Numbered from the stretch's first letter, positions 9,451 through 17,935 are shown. The stretch is DNA of 64,000 nt from Achromobacter xylosoxidans A8 (GCF_000165835.1 NC_014640.1:4030001-4094000), one strand, 5' to 3'. Notes: a model not told the origin generated them from the letters alone. Made by a program: numbers and translations.

Positions 9451-9663
9451 TCAATTGCCAGAGCTGCGGCGCAACCGATCGGACGAGTTCTTGTTCAAGC
9501 GCTTCGCCTCGTCTTCCGCGTAGTCTTCCTCACCCTCTTCGTACTTGCCTTCATACATGCAGCTGCTGCGGTTCCATCCGCACTCGCCGCCTAATGAACA
9601 ACCGGAACCCAACGCGGCGAGAAACAAGAAGATGCTGCAACGGCCTAATCTTTGAATCGACAT
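9451..9663 (-). CDS. Small lipoprotein
   Basis: 70 aa with a type II signal peptide: MSIQRLGRCSIFLFLAALGSGC, lipobox LGSGC. The mature part is very acidic (YEEGEEDYAEDEAKR) and short, with two further Cys (GGECGW, SSCMY). Function unknown. Convergent with the preceding hypothetical gene. Confidence 0.68.
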   Translation of the reverse strand: MSIQRLGRCSIFLFLAALGSGCSLGGECGWNRSSCMYEGKYEEGEEDYAEDEAKRLNKNSSDRLRRSSGN

Positions 9664-9943
9664 ATCGCTCCCTGGTGATCGGGGTTAGTGTACGGGATGG
9701 GGATGACGACTGAGCCGGCGTGACCTGAGCCTGAACTGGAAACGACCGCCACCCATGGCGCGGATTTCGGCTCAAGTGTGCTCAATTTGGCACGGGTCAC
9801 GCTTGATTGCGATGCCCGTCGGACTCGATACTGGCACCGCAATCCCACAAAGATCGCCCAGATTGACAGCTGGAAAAGACGGACGACATGGTCGCTGCAA
9901 TGGCGGCTGCCTTCTCTTCTTTACGTCAAGCCTGGAGCGACTG

Positions 9944-10255
9944 ATGGACGATCACCCTTTGACTCATGACCGATGGGCCACGCCGGACGATCCGGAGCTC
10001 GTCTCCGTACGGTTTGCTGAACTTCGGAAAACGGAACGGGCTTGCTTGGGAATTTGGGCAATAAGTCGAATTGTTGGGAATAGTGCAAATGAGTTGGATC
10101 GCACTAGCACCCAGCCGCTAGATTCTTGGATTATCTCCAATCTGCTAGGCGCGGTTGAAAGTCTCTGCGATCACATTGCTGACGTTGTGGGGTCTGCGCT
10201 TGCGGAGCCTACAGGAGAGCTTCAAGTCGCGACGGAGCAGAAGCCAATTCATTGA
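9944..10255 (+). CDS. Small conserved helical protein (full-length copy)
   Basis: 103 aa beginning MDDHPLTHDRWATPDD. The C-terminal two-thirds (CLGIWAISRIVGNSANEL, ISNLLGAVESLCDHIADVV) looks like a two/three-helix bundle and ends KPIH. A paralogue with a missing N-terminus lies at 15206-15439, so the accessory island sits between two copies of this gene family. Function not recognised. It marks the left edge of the island. Confidence 0.65.
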   Translation: MDDHPLTHDRWATPDDPELVSVRFAELRKTERACLGIWAISRIVGNSANELDRTSTQPLDSWIISNLLGAVESLCDHIADVVGSALAEPTGELQVATEQKPIH

Positions 10256-10269
10256 ATGACTTGCCTAGA

Positions 10270-10300
10270 ACGAGCCCACGTCCAAGTGGCACGGGCTCGT
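10270..10300 (+). terminator. Stem-loop after small helical protein gene
   Basis: ACGAGCCC (10270-10277) and GGGCTCGT (10293-10300) form a perfect 8-bp stem, with a smaller CCAC/GTGG pairing possible inside the loop. It begins 15 nt after the stop codon. No U-tract follows, so intrinsic termination is only probable. Confidence 0.5.
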
Positions 10301-10678
10301 CTTCCGGTGGCACCTAGATCGAATAAGAAAAAGTCTGCTTACGAGCCGAAGCGCCCCCTCATGGCACCTTGCACGATCCTCCGCACTCTGGCTGAGTGAA
10401 CGCAATAACGTCTTTCAGACTTCGCTAGCATTTCGCAATTGATAGGTGCGTCCTTCCGTTGGGGAGCCCCATCGACCAAACATTAAACGGTCGTCCTGAA
10501 CTCTGGAATTTCGTCTTAGCGCCCATGCAAAAAAACACTTCAACACGGTAACGAAGTGTTATGCAGTACTATCGTCGAGCAAATTGACTTCAAGGCCCGA
10601 CTCGACCGAAAAGGCGTGAGCCACCGCCGATCGAGTGGCCCTTTCCGGCAACATGAAACATTGTAACGGTGCGGTTCA
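10301..10678. other. Gene-free stretch at the left of the island
   Basis: No convincing coding region. It holds one clear hairpin, AACACTTC (10534-10541) with GAAGTGTT (10553-10560). On the minus strand the stem is followed by seven T, so it is a textbook intrinsic terminator reading leftward, although no leftward gene now precedes it. This may be a relic of a lost gene. Confidence 0.5.
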
Positions 10679-11108
10679 ATGAATACTGACGAACGTTGGC
10701 TCCTTCTCAATATGCTCGATGAAGAACTACTAAAAGGGGGGCGTTGTTCTATCCGAATGGTGTTCTTTCATCGTTCGAGAAACCGATATTGCTTTCGTCA
10801 ACGGCGCACACTTAGCGACAATTTGCACCGCGGTTTCCGGTATTGAGGCTCACCTCCGATCGGAATCTACAGCGAAAGGCAGTGACCGCCTTGTGCAGTT
10901 GATAGAGAATTCGCCAATCTCGGACGACTTAAAGGCGGATCTCCATAAGCTACGAAAATACAGAAATCGCTGGGTACATGTAGATGAACCTTGGAGCGAC
11001 AGAATGTTGATCGACGAACCTACCGCAATGGAAAGCGAGCTCGAGAACATGGCATTCTTTGCAGCGCGAACCCTGCGAAAGGCGATCTATGCAAACCAAT
11101 GTATCTAA
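10679..11108 (+). pseudogene. HEPN-like small protein, frameshifted at a G6 tract
   Basis: An ATG at 10679 opens a frame (MNTDERWLLLNMLDEELLKGG) that is lost at a run of six G (10736-10741). Skipping one G joins it to VVLSEWCSFIVRETDIAFV and runs without a stop to 11108, giving about 142 aa. The joined protein contains KLRKYRNRWVH, which fits the R-x4-6-H motif of HEPN ribonuclease-like domains. First gene of the island operon, 55 nt before the PIN fusion gene. The shift may be a true mutation, a slippage-controlled switch or a sequence error. Confidence 0.6.
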
Positions 11109-11163
11109 GCATTGTGCTCCTTAGGCCAGCCGAAACATCTTTCACAAATGTCAGGGGGTGAAG

Positions 11164-12654
11164 GTGCCGCAACGTTTAAGATTCTTGTTGGATACAAACG
11201 TTCTTATCCCACTTCAAGATTCACTTCAAATTCTTGAAGGCAGCCTAGCTAACTTCGTACGACTGGCAAGCATTGGTGGTCATCAGTTGATGTATCACCC
11301 GGCGAATATCGCTGACTTCGAACGAGATCCTAACGCGGACCGCCGCCAAAGAAATCTCCAACGAATCAGACAGTACCCCGCACTAGTTGCGCCGGCGTCA
11401 TGCATTTGGAACACTCCCGAGACTGGCCCAAACGACGCATGTGACAATGAGCTTCTCTATGCACTTCACTGTGATGCCGTTCACGCATTAGTTACGGAAG
11501 ATCGAGGCATCCATGCGAAGGCCCGCTTACTTGGGCTTGCGCGTCGAGTCTACACAGTGCAGACGGCGGAAGACTGGCTAAAGCGTCTTCACGAAACGCG
11601 TCAGATCGTTTTGCCGAACATCCAAGACGTGCCATTGCACAGTCTGACGCCAGAGTTGCGTGGAACTTTTTTTGACAGTCTACGAGAGGGCTATCCAGCG
11701 AAGGCTGGCCGCGATGGCTTCGATGATTGGTTCCGCCGCAAGGCAAGAGAGGATAGGTACGCATGGATATACCGACACGATAGCGGCGCCTTGGGTGCCC
11801 TTTGCATCTATCAGATCCAGAACGATGAGATTCTGAACGACGCTGGCGATGTCCTGTCCGGCCCGGCTCTAAAGCTATGTACTTTCAAGGTAGGCGAAGC
11901 CGTTCGTGGCCGGAAGATTGGTGAGCTGTTTCTCAAAGCAGCTTTCCGCTTTGCGACTGAAAACCAATGCCAATACCTTTTCATCACAGCAAAGGCACAG
12001 AGCCAGGATTATCTTATTCGAGTTTGTTCGGATTTTGGTTTCGAAGAACGTGGCACCTATCGCGGAGACTTGGTGCTGGTCAAATCCCACCCTGTCGGCC
12101 AGCCACCGGCAGAGAGTATCACTCCGATCGAATATGTGAGACGGTATTTTCCGCACTACAGGTCAGACTCCTCAGTGCAAAAATTCCTCGTCCCGATTCA
12201 ACCGCGTTATCACGGCATCCTATTTCCTGACTACACATCGATTCAATCTAGTCTTTTTGCTCCTTCAGGCCACGTGGGCAACGCGATTAAGTTGGCATAT
12301 CTTTGTCACGCACAGACAAAGTCCATACGCCCCGGGGATGTTTTGCTTTTTTATCGAACCAATGACGAAAAATCCGTGACTTCGCTAGGCGTTGTCGAGC
12401 GATTTGAAGTTTCCAGCGATGGTGCCGAAATCGCTAGCTTGGTCAGTCGTCGCACGGTCTACAGCCTTGCTGAAATTGACGAGTTGGCGAAGAAGCCAAC
12501 CAAAGTTATTCTCTTTCGCCTAGTCACCCATCTTTCCAACGGCGTCTCGTATGACCAGCTCATACTAGACGGCGTCGTGACGGGACCGATTCAATCTATT
12601 CGCAAGGTTTCTGATGTCTCTTTTTCCAGAGTCCTCGCCGCATCCAAGCGGTAG
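11164..12654 (+). CDS. PIN-GNAT-PUA/EVE-like three-domain fusion protein
   Basis: 496 aa. Residues 1-140: PIN-type nuclease domain, with acidic residues in FLLDTNVLI (Asp10), in ADFERDPN, and in CDNELLYALH and VTEDRGIHAKA. About 165-310: GNAT acetyltransferase, with the AcCoA-loop region RGRKIGELFLKAA followed by FITAKAQSQDYLIRVCSDFGF. About 335-490: PUA/EVE-like domain (SIRPGDVLLFYRT, SLGVVERFEV). GTG 11164 is chosen because AGGGGG lies 6 nt upstream; GTG 11158 has no spacing. The downstream ASCH gene overlaps by 41 nt. Suggests an RNA-targeting effector or tRNA/RNA modifier (inference). Confidence 0.7.
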   Translation: MPQRLRFLLDTNVLIPLQDSLQILEGSLANFVRLASIGGHQLMYHPANIADFERDPNADRRQRNLQRIRQYPALVAPASCIWNTPETGPNDACDNELLYALHCDAVHALVTEDRGIHAKARLLGLARRVYTVQTAEDWLKRLHETRQIVLPNIQDVPLHSLTPELRGTFFDSLREGYPAKAGRDGFDDWFRRKAREDRYAWIYRHDSGALGALCIYQIQNDEILNDAGDVLSGPALKLCTFKVGEAVRGRKIGELFLKAAFRFATENQCQYLFITAKAQSQDYLIRVCSDFGFEERGTYRGDLVLVKSHPVGQPPAESITPIEYVRRYFPHYRSDSSVQKFLVPIQPRYHGILFPDYTSIQSSLFAPSGHVGNAIKLAYLCHAQTKSIRPGDVLLFYRTNDEKSVTSLGVVERFEVSSDGAEIASLVSRRTVYSLAEIDELAKKPTKVILFRLVTHLSNGVSYDQLILDGVVTGPIQSIRKVSDVSFSRVLAASKR

Positions 12655-13081
12655 AGTCGTTCTGCTCTCCATTAAACCAAAATACGCCGACTTGATACTT
12701 GCAGGGTCAAAACGTGTCGAGTTTCGTCGGTCTTGGGCTGCTCAGGATGTAAGCGCTATTGTGCTCTATTCAAGCTCACCAATTCGGAAAATCGTTGGCG
12801 TAGTAGAAGTACTGGATTCTATCGTCGCATCGCCTTCCTCTCTTTGGATGATATGCCGAAACAACGGTGGCGGCCTGACGAGAGCCGACCTCCGGTCTTA
12901 CTTTGCTAACAAGTCGAAAGGCGTTGCCGTGCTATTGGGAAAGGTATTAGAGCTGCCTCAACATCTAGAACCGTCCGAGGTGATCAAGGACTTTGCACCC
13001 CCGCAATCTTTCCGATATATGGCTAGTATCGAATGCATGAAACTTGAAGAACAGATGAAAAAAAGAAAGGGTCAGCCATGA
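12614..13081 (+). CDS. ASCH domain (PUA-like) protein
   Basis: 155 aa. The ASCH signature VVLLSIKPKYADLILAGSKR-VEFRR is at residues 14-38, followed by IVLYSSSPIRKIVGVVEV. ASCH domains belong to the PUA-like superfamily, and characterised members bind RNA or hydrolyse acetylated nucleosides. The start overlaps the PIN-GNAT gene by 41 nt and the stop overlaps the ATPase gene (ATGA), so all three are translated together. Two PUA-superfamily modules in one operon point to nucleic acid or modified base recognition. Confidence 0.8.
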   Translation: MSLFPESSPHPSGRVVLLSIKPKYADLILAGSKRVEFRRSWAAQDVSAIVLYSSSPIRKIVGVVEVLDSIVASPSSLWMICRNNGGGLTRADLRSYFANKSKGVAVLLGKVLELPQHLEPSEVIKDFAPPQSFRYMASIECMKLEEQMKKRKGQP

Positions 13082-13659
13082 CGCTCTTCGTTGGCGGAGT
13101 TCATGCTGTCGGGAAGACGTTCATCCTTAGCTCTGTCTGCAACGAGTTAGGGTTGAGACATGCAACCGCGAGCCAGCTAATCAGAGAGCAACGAGGGTTT
13201 GCTAACTGGACAGCTTCTCGACAGATAGAGGATATCGACGAAAACCAACGGACTTTGGTCGCAGCGACTAGACGACTCGAGAAAAACGGCGAAACTATCG
13301 TTCTCGATGGACACTTGGTTTTACGTCGGGCGGAGAACGTCCACGAAAAAATAAAAATAGAGACATTTAACCAATTGATGATTCAGGGGGTAATCCTTAT
13401 CGAGGCGTCCGCCGAAGTGATCACCAATAGGCTTCGCAAGCGAGGAGACCTAACGTGGCAGCACTCCGAGATCGAAGTGTTTGCTCAAAAGGAACTCGAA
13501 CATGCCGAGGACGTATGTGCGCAGCTAGGCATTTCGCTTGTGAGATTACGCTCCCCGACTTCGTTGGAAATGAAAACAGCACTCGCAGCCCTCATGGCCA
13601 AAATGCAAATAAAACAAGAGCATCAGACCACGCCCCCCTCGCAGTCAGGCTTCGCTTGA
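13078..13659 (+). CDS. P-loop ATPase/nucleotide kinase-like protein
   Basis: 193 aa, adenylate-kinase-like. Walker A GVHAVGKT is at residues 7-14, TIVLDGHLVL is a Walker-B-like strand, and ITNRLRKRGDLTW resembles a lid-region Arg motif. It contains no long membrane or DNA-binding segment. Last gene of the island operon, coupled to the ASCH gene by ATGA. It could phosphorylate a nucleotide or RNA end, or act as the regulatory NTPase of the PIN-GNAT effector; neither is established. Confidence 0.75.
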   Translation: MTLFVGGVHAVGKTFILSSVCNELGLRHATASQLIREQRGFANWTASRQIEDIDENQRTLVAATRRLEKNGETIVLDGHLVLRRAENVHEKIKIETFNQLMIQGVILIEASAEVITNRLRKRGDLTWQHSEIEVFAQKELEHAEDVCAQLGISLVRLRSPTSLEMKTALAALMAKMQIKQEHQTTPPSQSGFA

Positions 13660-13714
13660 ACGTTCACATTTTTATGGGCGCACACGAGGAAGCGTCATGA
13701 ATTAAAAGGAAAAC

Positions 13715-13729
13715 GTGTCAGACTACAAT
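13715..13729 (+). repeat. Dispersed repeat copy GTGTCAGACTACAAT
   Basis: One of several copies in this window of an A-rich tract followed by GTGTCAGACTACAAT. It lies exactly between two modules of the island: after the ATPase gene (stop 13659) and before the metallo-beta-lactamase gene (start 13763). See also 15151-15200, 19371, 19750/21035 and 56687. Confidence 0.75.
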
Positions 13730-13762
13730 CTGTCGGTTTCCCTCCAATGGAAGAATAGTTGA

Positions 13763-15052
13763 ATGGGATTGCATAAGTTCGAAATCTTGCCCGAGACGCT
13801 ACCACTCCCCAGGCCGCTTTATCTCTGGGCCCGTGTTGAGTCCGTTGATGTTGTGGAACGACCGAACGATAAAAGTACGCCCACGGCAGTATCTCTGGAT
13901 GCCTTGGCGTGCGAAGATCTTCGAGACTTGGAGTCTCTTACTCCTCTCGAGCCTAAGTGGCTTCGACATATCACTCTACATTTTCCACGCCCAGATTCCC
14001 GAGGTGGGCCCGCTGAGTTCGATAGTGGCTACAAGGAGGGCGACTGGCTACGATTGACGCTATCCATTCATGCTCACGGACCACTAGGCTTCATCGAAGG
14101 CCCCTTTCCTTCACTTCTACCTGGGGAGGACACGGCGGCCAGCGATCATCCGGTCTTTTTCGGAAGACTCGCCTGGATTCGGCGTACAGAGCCCCACGAA
14201 AGCCGCCTGCTATCGGACCGATGTAAGTGTGAAGTCGTCGACCAGTTGGGGCCGAAATCTCTTTCAATCATTTCGGAGGTCGATGGTTCAACAGTGCGAT
14301 TACCAGACCTTCTGGTGAGAGTTGTCGATGTAGGCCAAGCCAGTTGCAACGCCATTCATAGTCAACACCATCTCAGTCGTGTGGTGGGCTACTTCGACGT
14401 TGGTCGTCCGCTATGGTTTCAATCCAAATCGTGGCCGACTACGCCCCCTTCCATCCCCACGCCAAAGAATGCTTTCGTAGTTTTATCACACTGGGACTAC
14501 GACCATTACTCAATGGCCTTGGGATTTCAAAAGGCATTATTGAACCTCAGTTGGTTTGCGCCAGCACCACAACATCCAGGTCCGACGGTCGCAGCTCTGA
14601 TAAAACGTCTTGGCAGGAATCTGAGTCTCTGCTCTGCAGGCATGCATGCGATCAATAGCAACGTGCGCGTCTATGCATGCACAGGACCGACCAACGATAA
14701 GAATCAATGCGGCTACGCCATGCAAGTACAAACAACTCAGGGCAACATCCTGATGGCGGGAGATGCCGATTACCAATACATACCATCGCCAGCGAAGCGA
14801 GACCTCAAAGGGCTTGTAATATCCCACCATGGGGGAGGTAACACTGGAACTCCACCAACGCCTTCCGGGCCGGGTAACGCAGTCGTATCGTTTGGTGTAC
14901 CCAACAAATACCACCATCCCGTAGCCGCACAAATCAAGCAACATACCGCAGCCGGTTGGGTAGTGGTCGCCTCAAATTGGGCTAAACACCCAGATCTGGC
15001 ACCAATGAAACGAATTGCTGGAGCAACGCGTCGTAAGGATCATTGGCTATAA
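13763..15052 (+). CDS. ComEC-type metallo-beta-lactamase fold hydrolase
   Basis: 429 aa. About 190 N-terminal residues of unassigned beta-rich sequence precede an MBL domain of the ComEC/Rec2 kind: VVDVGQASCNAI, then SHWDYDH (Ser242, His243, Asp245, Asp247, His248) as the metal-binding HxHxDH variant with the first His replaced by Ser, LMAGDADY, and LVISHHGGGNTG. Soluble, with no membrane segments, unlike ComEC itself. Such stand-alone proteins recur in bacterial conflict loci, and nuclease or phosphodiesterase activity is likely. Bracketed by copies of the GTGTCAGACT repeat. Confidence 0.8.
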   Translation: MGLHKFEILPETLPLPRPLYLWARVESVDVVERPNDKSTPTAVSLDALACEDLRDLESLTPLEPKWLRHITLHFPRPDSRGGPAEFDSGYKEGDWLRLTLSIHAHGPLGFIEGPFPSLLPGEDTAASDHPVFFGRLAWIRRTEPHESRLLSDRCKCEVVDQLGPKSLSIISEVDGSTVRLPDLLVRVVDVGQASCNAIHSQHHLSRVVGYFDVGRPLWFQSKSWPTTPPSIPTPKNAFVVLSHWDYDHYSMALGFQKALLNLSWFAPAPQHPGPTVAALIKRLGRNLSLCSAGMHAINSNVRVYACTGPTNDKNQCGYAMQVQTTQGNILMAGDADYQYIPSPAKRDLKGLVISHHGGGNTGTPPTPSGPGNAVVSFGVPNKYHHPVAAQIKQHTAAGWVVVASNWAKHPDLAPMKRIAGATRRKDHWL

Positions 15053-15150
15053 GAAGGTAAGCGAGGTAAATCAACGCCTGCTATGGTGACCTGCCCCCAG
15101 ATCTAGTACGGCACCAACATAGAGTCCAAGGGTAAATGGCCATCGTAAAA

Positions 15151-15200
15151 AATGGTGCCAGACTACAATTTAAGGAGCGAAATTGTAGTCTGACACCATT
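15151..15200. repeat. Inverted pair of the dispersed repeat (21-bp arms)
   Basis: Left arm 15151-15171 (AATGGTGCCAGACTACAATT...) and right arm 15180-15200 are inverted copies differing at one base, with an 8-nt loop AAGGAGCG. The arms carry the same GTGTCAGACTACAAT core seen at 13715. The structure looks like a REP/BIME-type hairpin. Homology between the two small helical protein genes resumes a few nt after the right arm. Confidence 0.8.
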
Positions 15201-15205
15201 ATTTT

Positions 15206-15439
15206 CGATTTTCAGACCTTCGGAAGATGGAGCGGGCTTGCCAGGGGATCTGGGCAATTAGCCGAATCGTTGGCAACGGAGCAAATGACTTGGAGACGGC
15301 CGGTAGCCAGCAGCTCGATCCTTGGGTTGTCTCCAACTTGCTAGGCGGCATTGAAAGTCTATGCGATCACATCACAGATCTTGTTGAATCTGCTCTTGAT
15401 GAAGTCAGATTCACCGATGAAGCAAAACCGATTCATTAA
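15206..15439 (+). pseudogene. N-terminally truncated paralogue of the small helical protein
   Basis: From 15206 the frame reads RFSDLRKMERACQGIWAISR, matching RFAELRKTERACLGIWAISR of the intact copy at 9944-10255, and continues collinearly to the same KPIH ending. The first 23 or so codons are replaced by the inverted repeat at 15151-15200. An internal ATG at 15227 could still give a 70-aa product. Nucleotide identity to the other copy is roughly three quarters by eye, so this is an old duplicate. Confidence 0.65.
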
Positions 15440-15454
15440 GAGATTTTTCTGACA

Positions 15455-15481
15455 GAGTCAGCATTGACACGATGCTGACTC
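15455..15481 (+). terminator. Stem-loop after truncated paralogue
   Basis: GAGTCAGCAT (15455-15464) pairs perfectly with ATGCTGACTC (15472-15481) around a 7-nt loop, 15 nt after the stop codon. No U-tract follows. It lies between rightward and leftward genes. Confidence 0.6.
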
Positions 15482-15602
15482 GCGATAGTACAGCCAGAGC
15501 GTCAGATGCAAGAGGGTCAGCTTACGACCCAAAGCGGGCATTCAAGAATGTCGTTCTCTATGGCGAATTTGGAATATAGCGATCTATTTTCGACAGCAAT
15601 TG

Positions 15603-16583
15603 TTATATGTTGTCTCCCAGGATTAGTGAATCAACGTTACTTTCAAACTCTCGCTGTTGCGCTGTGTCAGCATTAAGTTTTGTTTCTTGACCTTTCAGAT
15701 TATCGAGAAAGAAAATAATTGAATCTATATTTTGAAGTAGCTTGCACAGAATCTTAACTCTATCGATACTAGCGTTTGAAGCCTTCGGCCAGCTTACTGT
15801 GTACTCGCGCCTTGCGCTATATCCATCATCTCTATCTTCAGTTTTTGCCGTGTTAAGAATTTTTTCTCTTAAATCATTAACATTAACGCACGAACCTATT
15901 TGAAGAAGAATCGCGGCGGGACTAATTTTCATGTCTTCCATGCAAAGCTGAAAAATCATGCTGTTGCGATTAAACTCCCCATTCCTATAATTTAGTTCAT
16001 TATTTAAGATATCAACAATCACGCCTCTGATGTTAATGCAATGCTGACTAAGAATAAATTCAGTTTTGAAATACCCAATATCAACCTTGGTCGTGGCGTG
16101 AATGTGGCACAGCAAAACTTCAAAAAAAGTTTCTATCTCACTAGAGAGTTTTAAAATAGCAGAGTTCTTTTCACTCGCCGCCCCCCTCGAGGAATAGTCA
16201 CTAGCTGAATGATAAATTTCTTTCAAATCAGGAATTCTTGTGTATATCCAATTGAGCACTTCTTCAGCGTCTCTGGATACTTGGAAAGCCGTATGGATAA
16301 GCATTGAATCATTTGTTAGCGATCTCAATCTCACCCATGTATTAAATACAGTCCCTCGCTTTACAGTCAAATCTCTGTGATCCCTGGCGGCCAGTTGTTT
16401 ACTCAGGTTTTCATGAAAAAGACTGACTGCTTTGGAAAAATCAAATATAACTACTTCTGATTTTTCGGTCCTCTTGGAAAACAAATTAACGTAGTCAGCC
16501 AGGCCGTGCTCGTCGACCGCTTTTATATATTTACCCGTACTTCTATCCAAGAGCAGTGACCTTACTGCTAAATCAGTGTTCAT
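15603..16583 (-). CDS. Hypothetical protein, AT-rich
   Basis: 326 aa, no family recognised. The gene is strikingly AT-rich compared with its surroundings, which indicates recent acquisition. The protein looks soluble and largely helical, with a putative amphipathic C-terminus (ILCKLLQNIDSIIFFLDNLKG) and several Cys/His (LLCHIHATTKVD, ILSQHCINIRG). It is the last gene of the leftward group that includes the caspase-like protease and membrane nuclease; whether it belongs to that system is unknown. Confidence 0.7.
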   Translation of the reverse strand: MNTDLAVRSLLLDRSTGKYIKAVDEHGLADYVNLFSKRTEKSEVVIFDFSKAVSLFHENLSKQLAARDHRDLTVKRGTVFNTWVRLRSLTNDSMLIHTAFQVSRDAEEVLNWIYTRIPDLKEIYHSASDYSSRGAASEKNSAILKLSSEIETFFEVLLCHIHATTKVDIGYFKTEFILSQHCINIRGVIVDILNNELNYRNGEFNRNSMIFQLCMEDMKISPAAILLQIGSCVNVNDLREKILNTAKTEDRDDGYSARREYTVSWPKASNASIDRVKILCKLLQNIDSIIFFLDNLKGQETKLNADTAQQREFESNVDSLILGDNI

Positions 16584-16631
16584 TAAACGATCCTAGAAGG
16601 TTGGTTGCCTACAAATTTCTTAATGCGTGCA

Positions 16632-16901
16632 TTACTCAACTGGTTTGCTGGTCTGAATGTTGAAATCTGAAAAATTGCCGTTTTGATGCAATCGCTTGAA
16701 TCGCTGTGCAAAAACTTCAGGATACTTCCCACGCAGCGAATGACAGTACGGATAGGTTAATATTATGTCGAAATACAACTTTTTTTCGAATAACCCCCAT
16801 GAAGAAAAACCTTCATCGACCGCCTTTTGGCAAAAGCGGATTGGACATTGGTTTTCAACCCAGAGCCGCCCGCCGCCCCACGACAAAGCACCGAAACCCA
16901 A
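16632..16901 (-). CDS. Possible small protein
   Basis: 89-aa open frame between two leftward genes. The C-terminal part (YCHSLRGKYPEVFAQRFKRL) looks like real protein sequence, but no family is recognised, there is no clear Shine-Dalgarno, and the composition of the first 15 residues (WGGGRLW) is suspect. It could be a remnant. Confidence 0.3.
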   Translation of the reverse strand: MGFGALSWGGGRLWVENQCPIRFCQKAVDEGFSSWGLFEKKLYFDIILTYPYCHSLRGKYPEVFAQRFKRLHQNGNFSDFNIQTSKPVE

Positions 16902-16942
16902 CCCATTTTTTCTCTTAGCGGCATGAGGTTTTGGTCGCGCTA

Positions 16943-17833
16943 CTACGCTGCCGCAGATGGCTTCTGAGCGTTGAAAAAACTCGTTGCTTGAGCCTTTGCT
17001 TTCGCCAGTGAGGCCGCGAAGCGATCCGCATTCTCCGGGATTTCCTCTATCATGAAAAACTCTGAGAATCTGCGATCAAGAAAGCCGAATGCCAAAGTCT
17101 CCCCTATTTTTTCGATCTCGGCCTGCTGTTCGGAATTTACTGTTTTCGATTCTCGCTTCAATTGTTCGATGATTTTTTCGGCTCGCTCTTTTAGGCGTTC
17201 GGGCGTGCAGTCATTTCGGAGGTAAGCATCTGCGAGCTTAAAGAACCAGTCTTCCACCGACGTGGTGAGAAAGCCGCCAACAGTCAGGCGGTGTGCGAGT
17301 AGCGCTTGAAGAGCAGCCGGCGCAGTTGGCGTCGTCAAAAGTGCTCTGTAAAAGTCACGGAAGCTACGGAGAAGTTCGTCGGGCAAGACCGTATGAGTAG
17401 GGCCGACCAAGGCGAAACAGGGCGCAGGTGCCGTCGGCTTGATGCTGCCCACGAAGTGACCACCAAAGCAAGCCGCTACGCACACAACCAAGTTAAAACG
17501 CGTCGCCTCGTTCAGTAAACCGAGCGACTGTGCCAAATCATCCCAGCCCAGGGACGAGCCATCGGCAAACGCGAGGCCGGACTTGTCGCCCCAGCCGTGG
17601 GTCTCGATATGTAGGATAGGGAATTCATCGTTATCCCGGGCAGACAACGTGAGTTCGCGAATTTTGGCGAGAAATCCGTCGCACCCCTGTACCGTCTCTA
17701 GTTCCGCGAGGGGCGCTTCGGGATTGTCTTCTCTGAGGCCATTGATGGACTCGCACAGCGAAGTGCCGGATTTAAAGTCGGTCGGCTTTAACGACTCGAT
17801 GATTGTGACTTTGCTAAAGCTGAAATTAGACAT
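16943..17833 (-). CDS. Caspase/CHAT-like (clan CD) protease
   Basis: 296 aa. The catalytic pair of clan CD cysteine peptidases is visible: His79 in FPILHIETHGWGD after a hydrophobic strand, and Cys122 in NLVVCVAACFGGHF after the next strand, the usual H-G ... C-x-G layout. The C-terminal half (about 190-296) is charged and helical (LKERAEKIIEQLKRESK) and may be a regulatory or substrate region. ATG 17833 is chosen because the family-like sequence starts there and GGGG lies upstream. Bacterial caspase/CHAT proteins commonly act in abortive-infection systems by cleaving partner proteins; here the likely partner is encoded upstream (membrane nuclease). Confidence 0.7.
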   Translation of the reverse strand: MSNFSFSKVTIIESLKPTDFKSGTSLCESINGLREDNPEAPLAELETVQGCDGFLAKIRELTLSARDNDEFPILHIETHGWGDKSGLAFADGSSLGWDDLAQSLGLLNEATRFNLVVCVAACFGGHFVGSIKPTAPAPCFALVGPTHTVLPDELLRSFRDFYRALLTTPTAPAALQALLAHRLTVGGFLTTSVEDWFFKLADAYLRNDCTPERLKERAEKIIEQLKRESKTVNSEQQAEIEKIGETLAFGFLDRRFSEFFMIEEIPENADRFAASLAKAKAQATSFFNAQKPSAAA

Positions 17834-17935
17834 TCTATGGCCCCGATTGGGTTTTTTTATATGGATCGAATGATAAGACACTGAGATGCCAAGCGTCAGT
17901 AAATGCATAGCTCAACTATTGCCATTGACTGCGCA

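Noticed and set aside
16706..16918. Rightward 70-aa open frame
   Set aside because: Overlaps another frame on the opposite strand, lacks a ribosome site and has a composition unlike real proteins.
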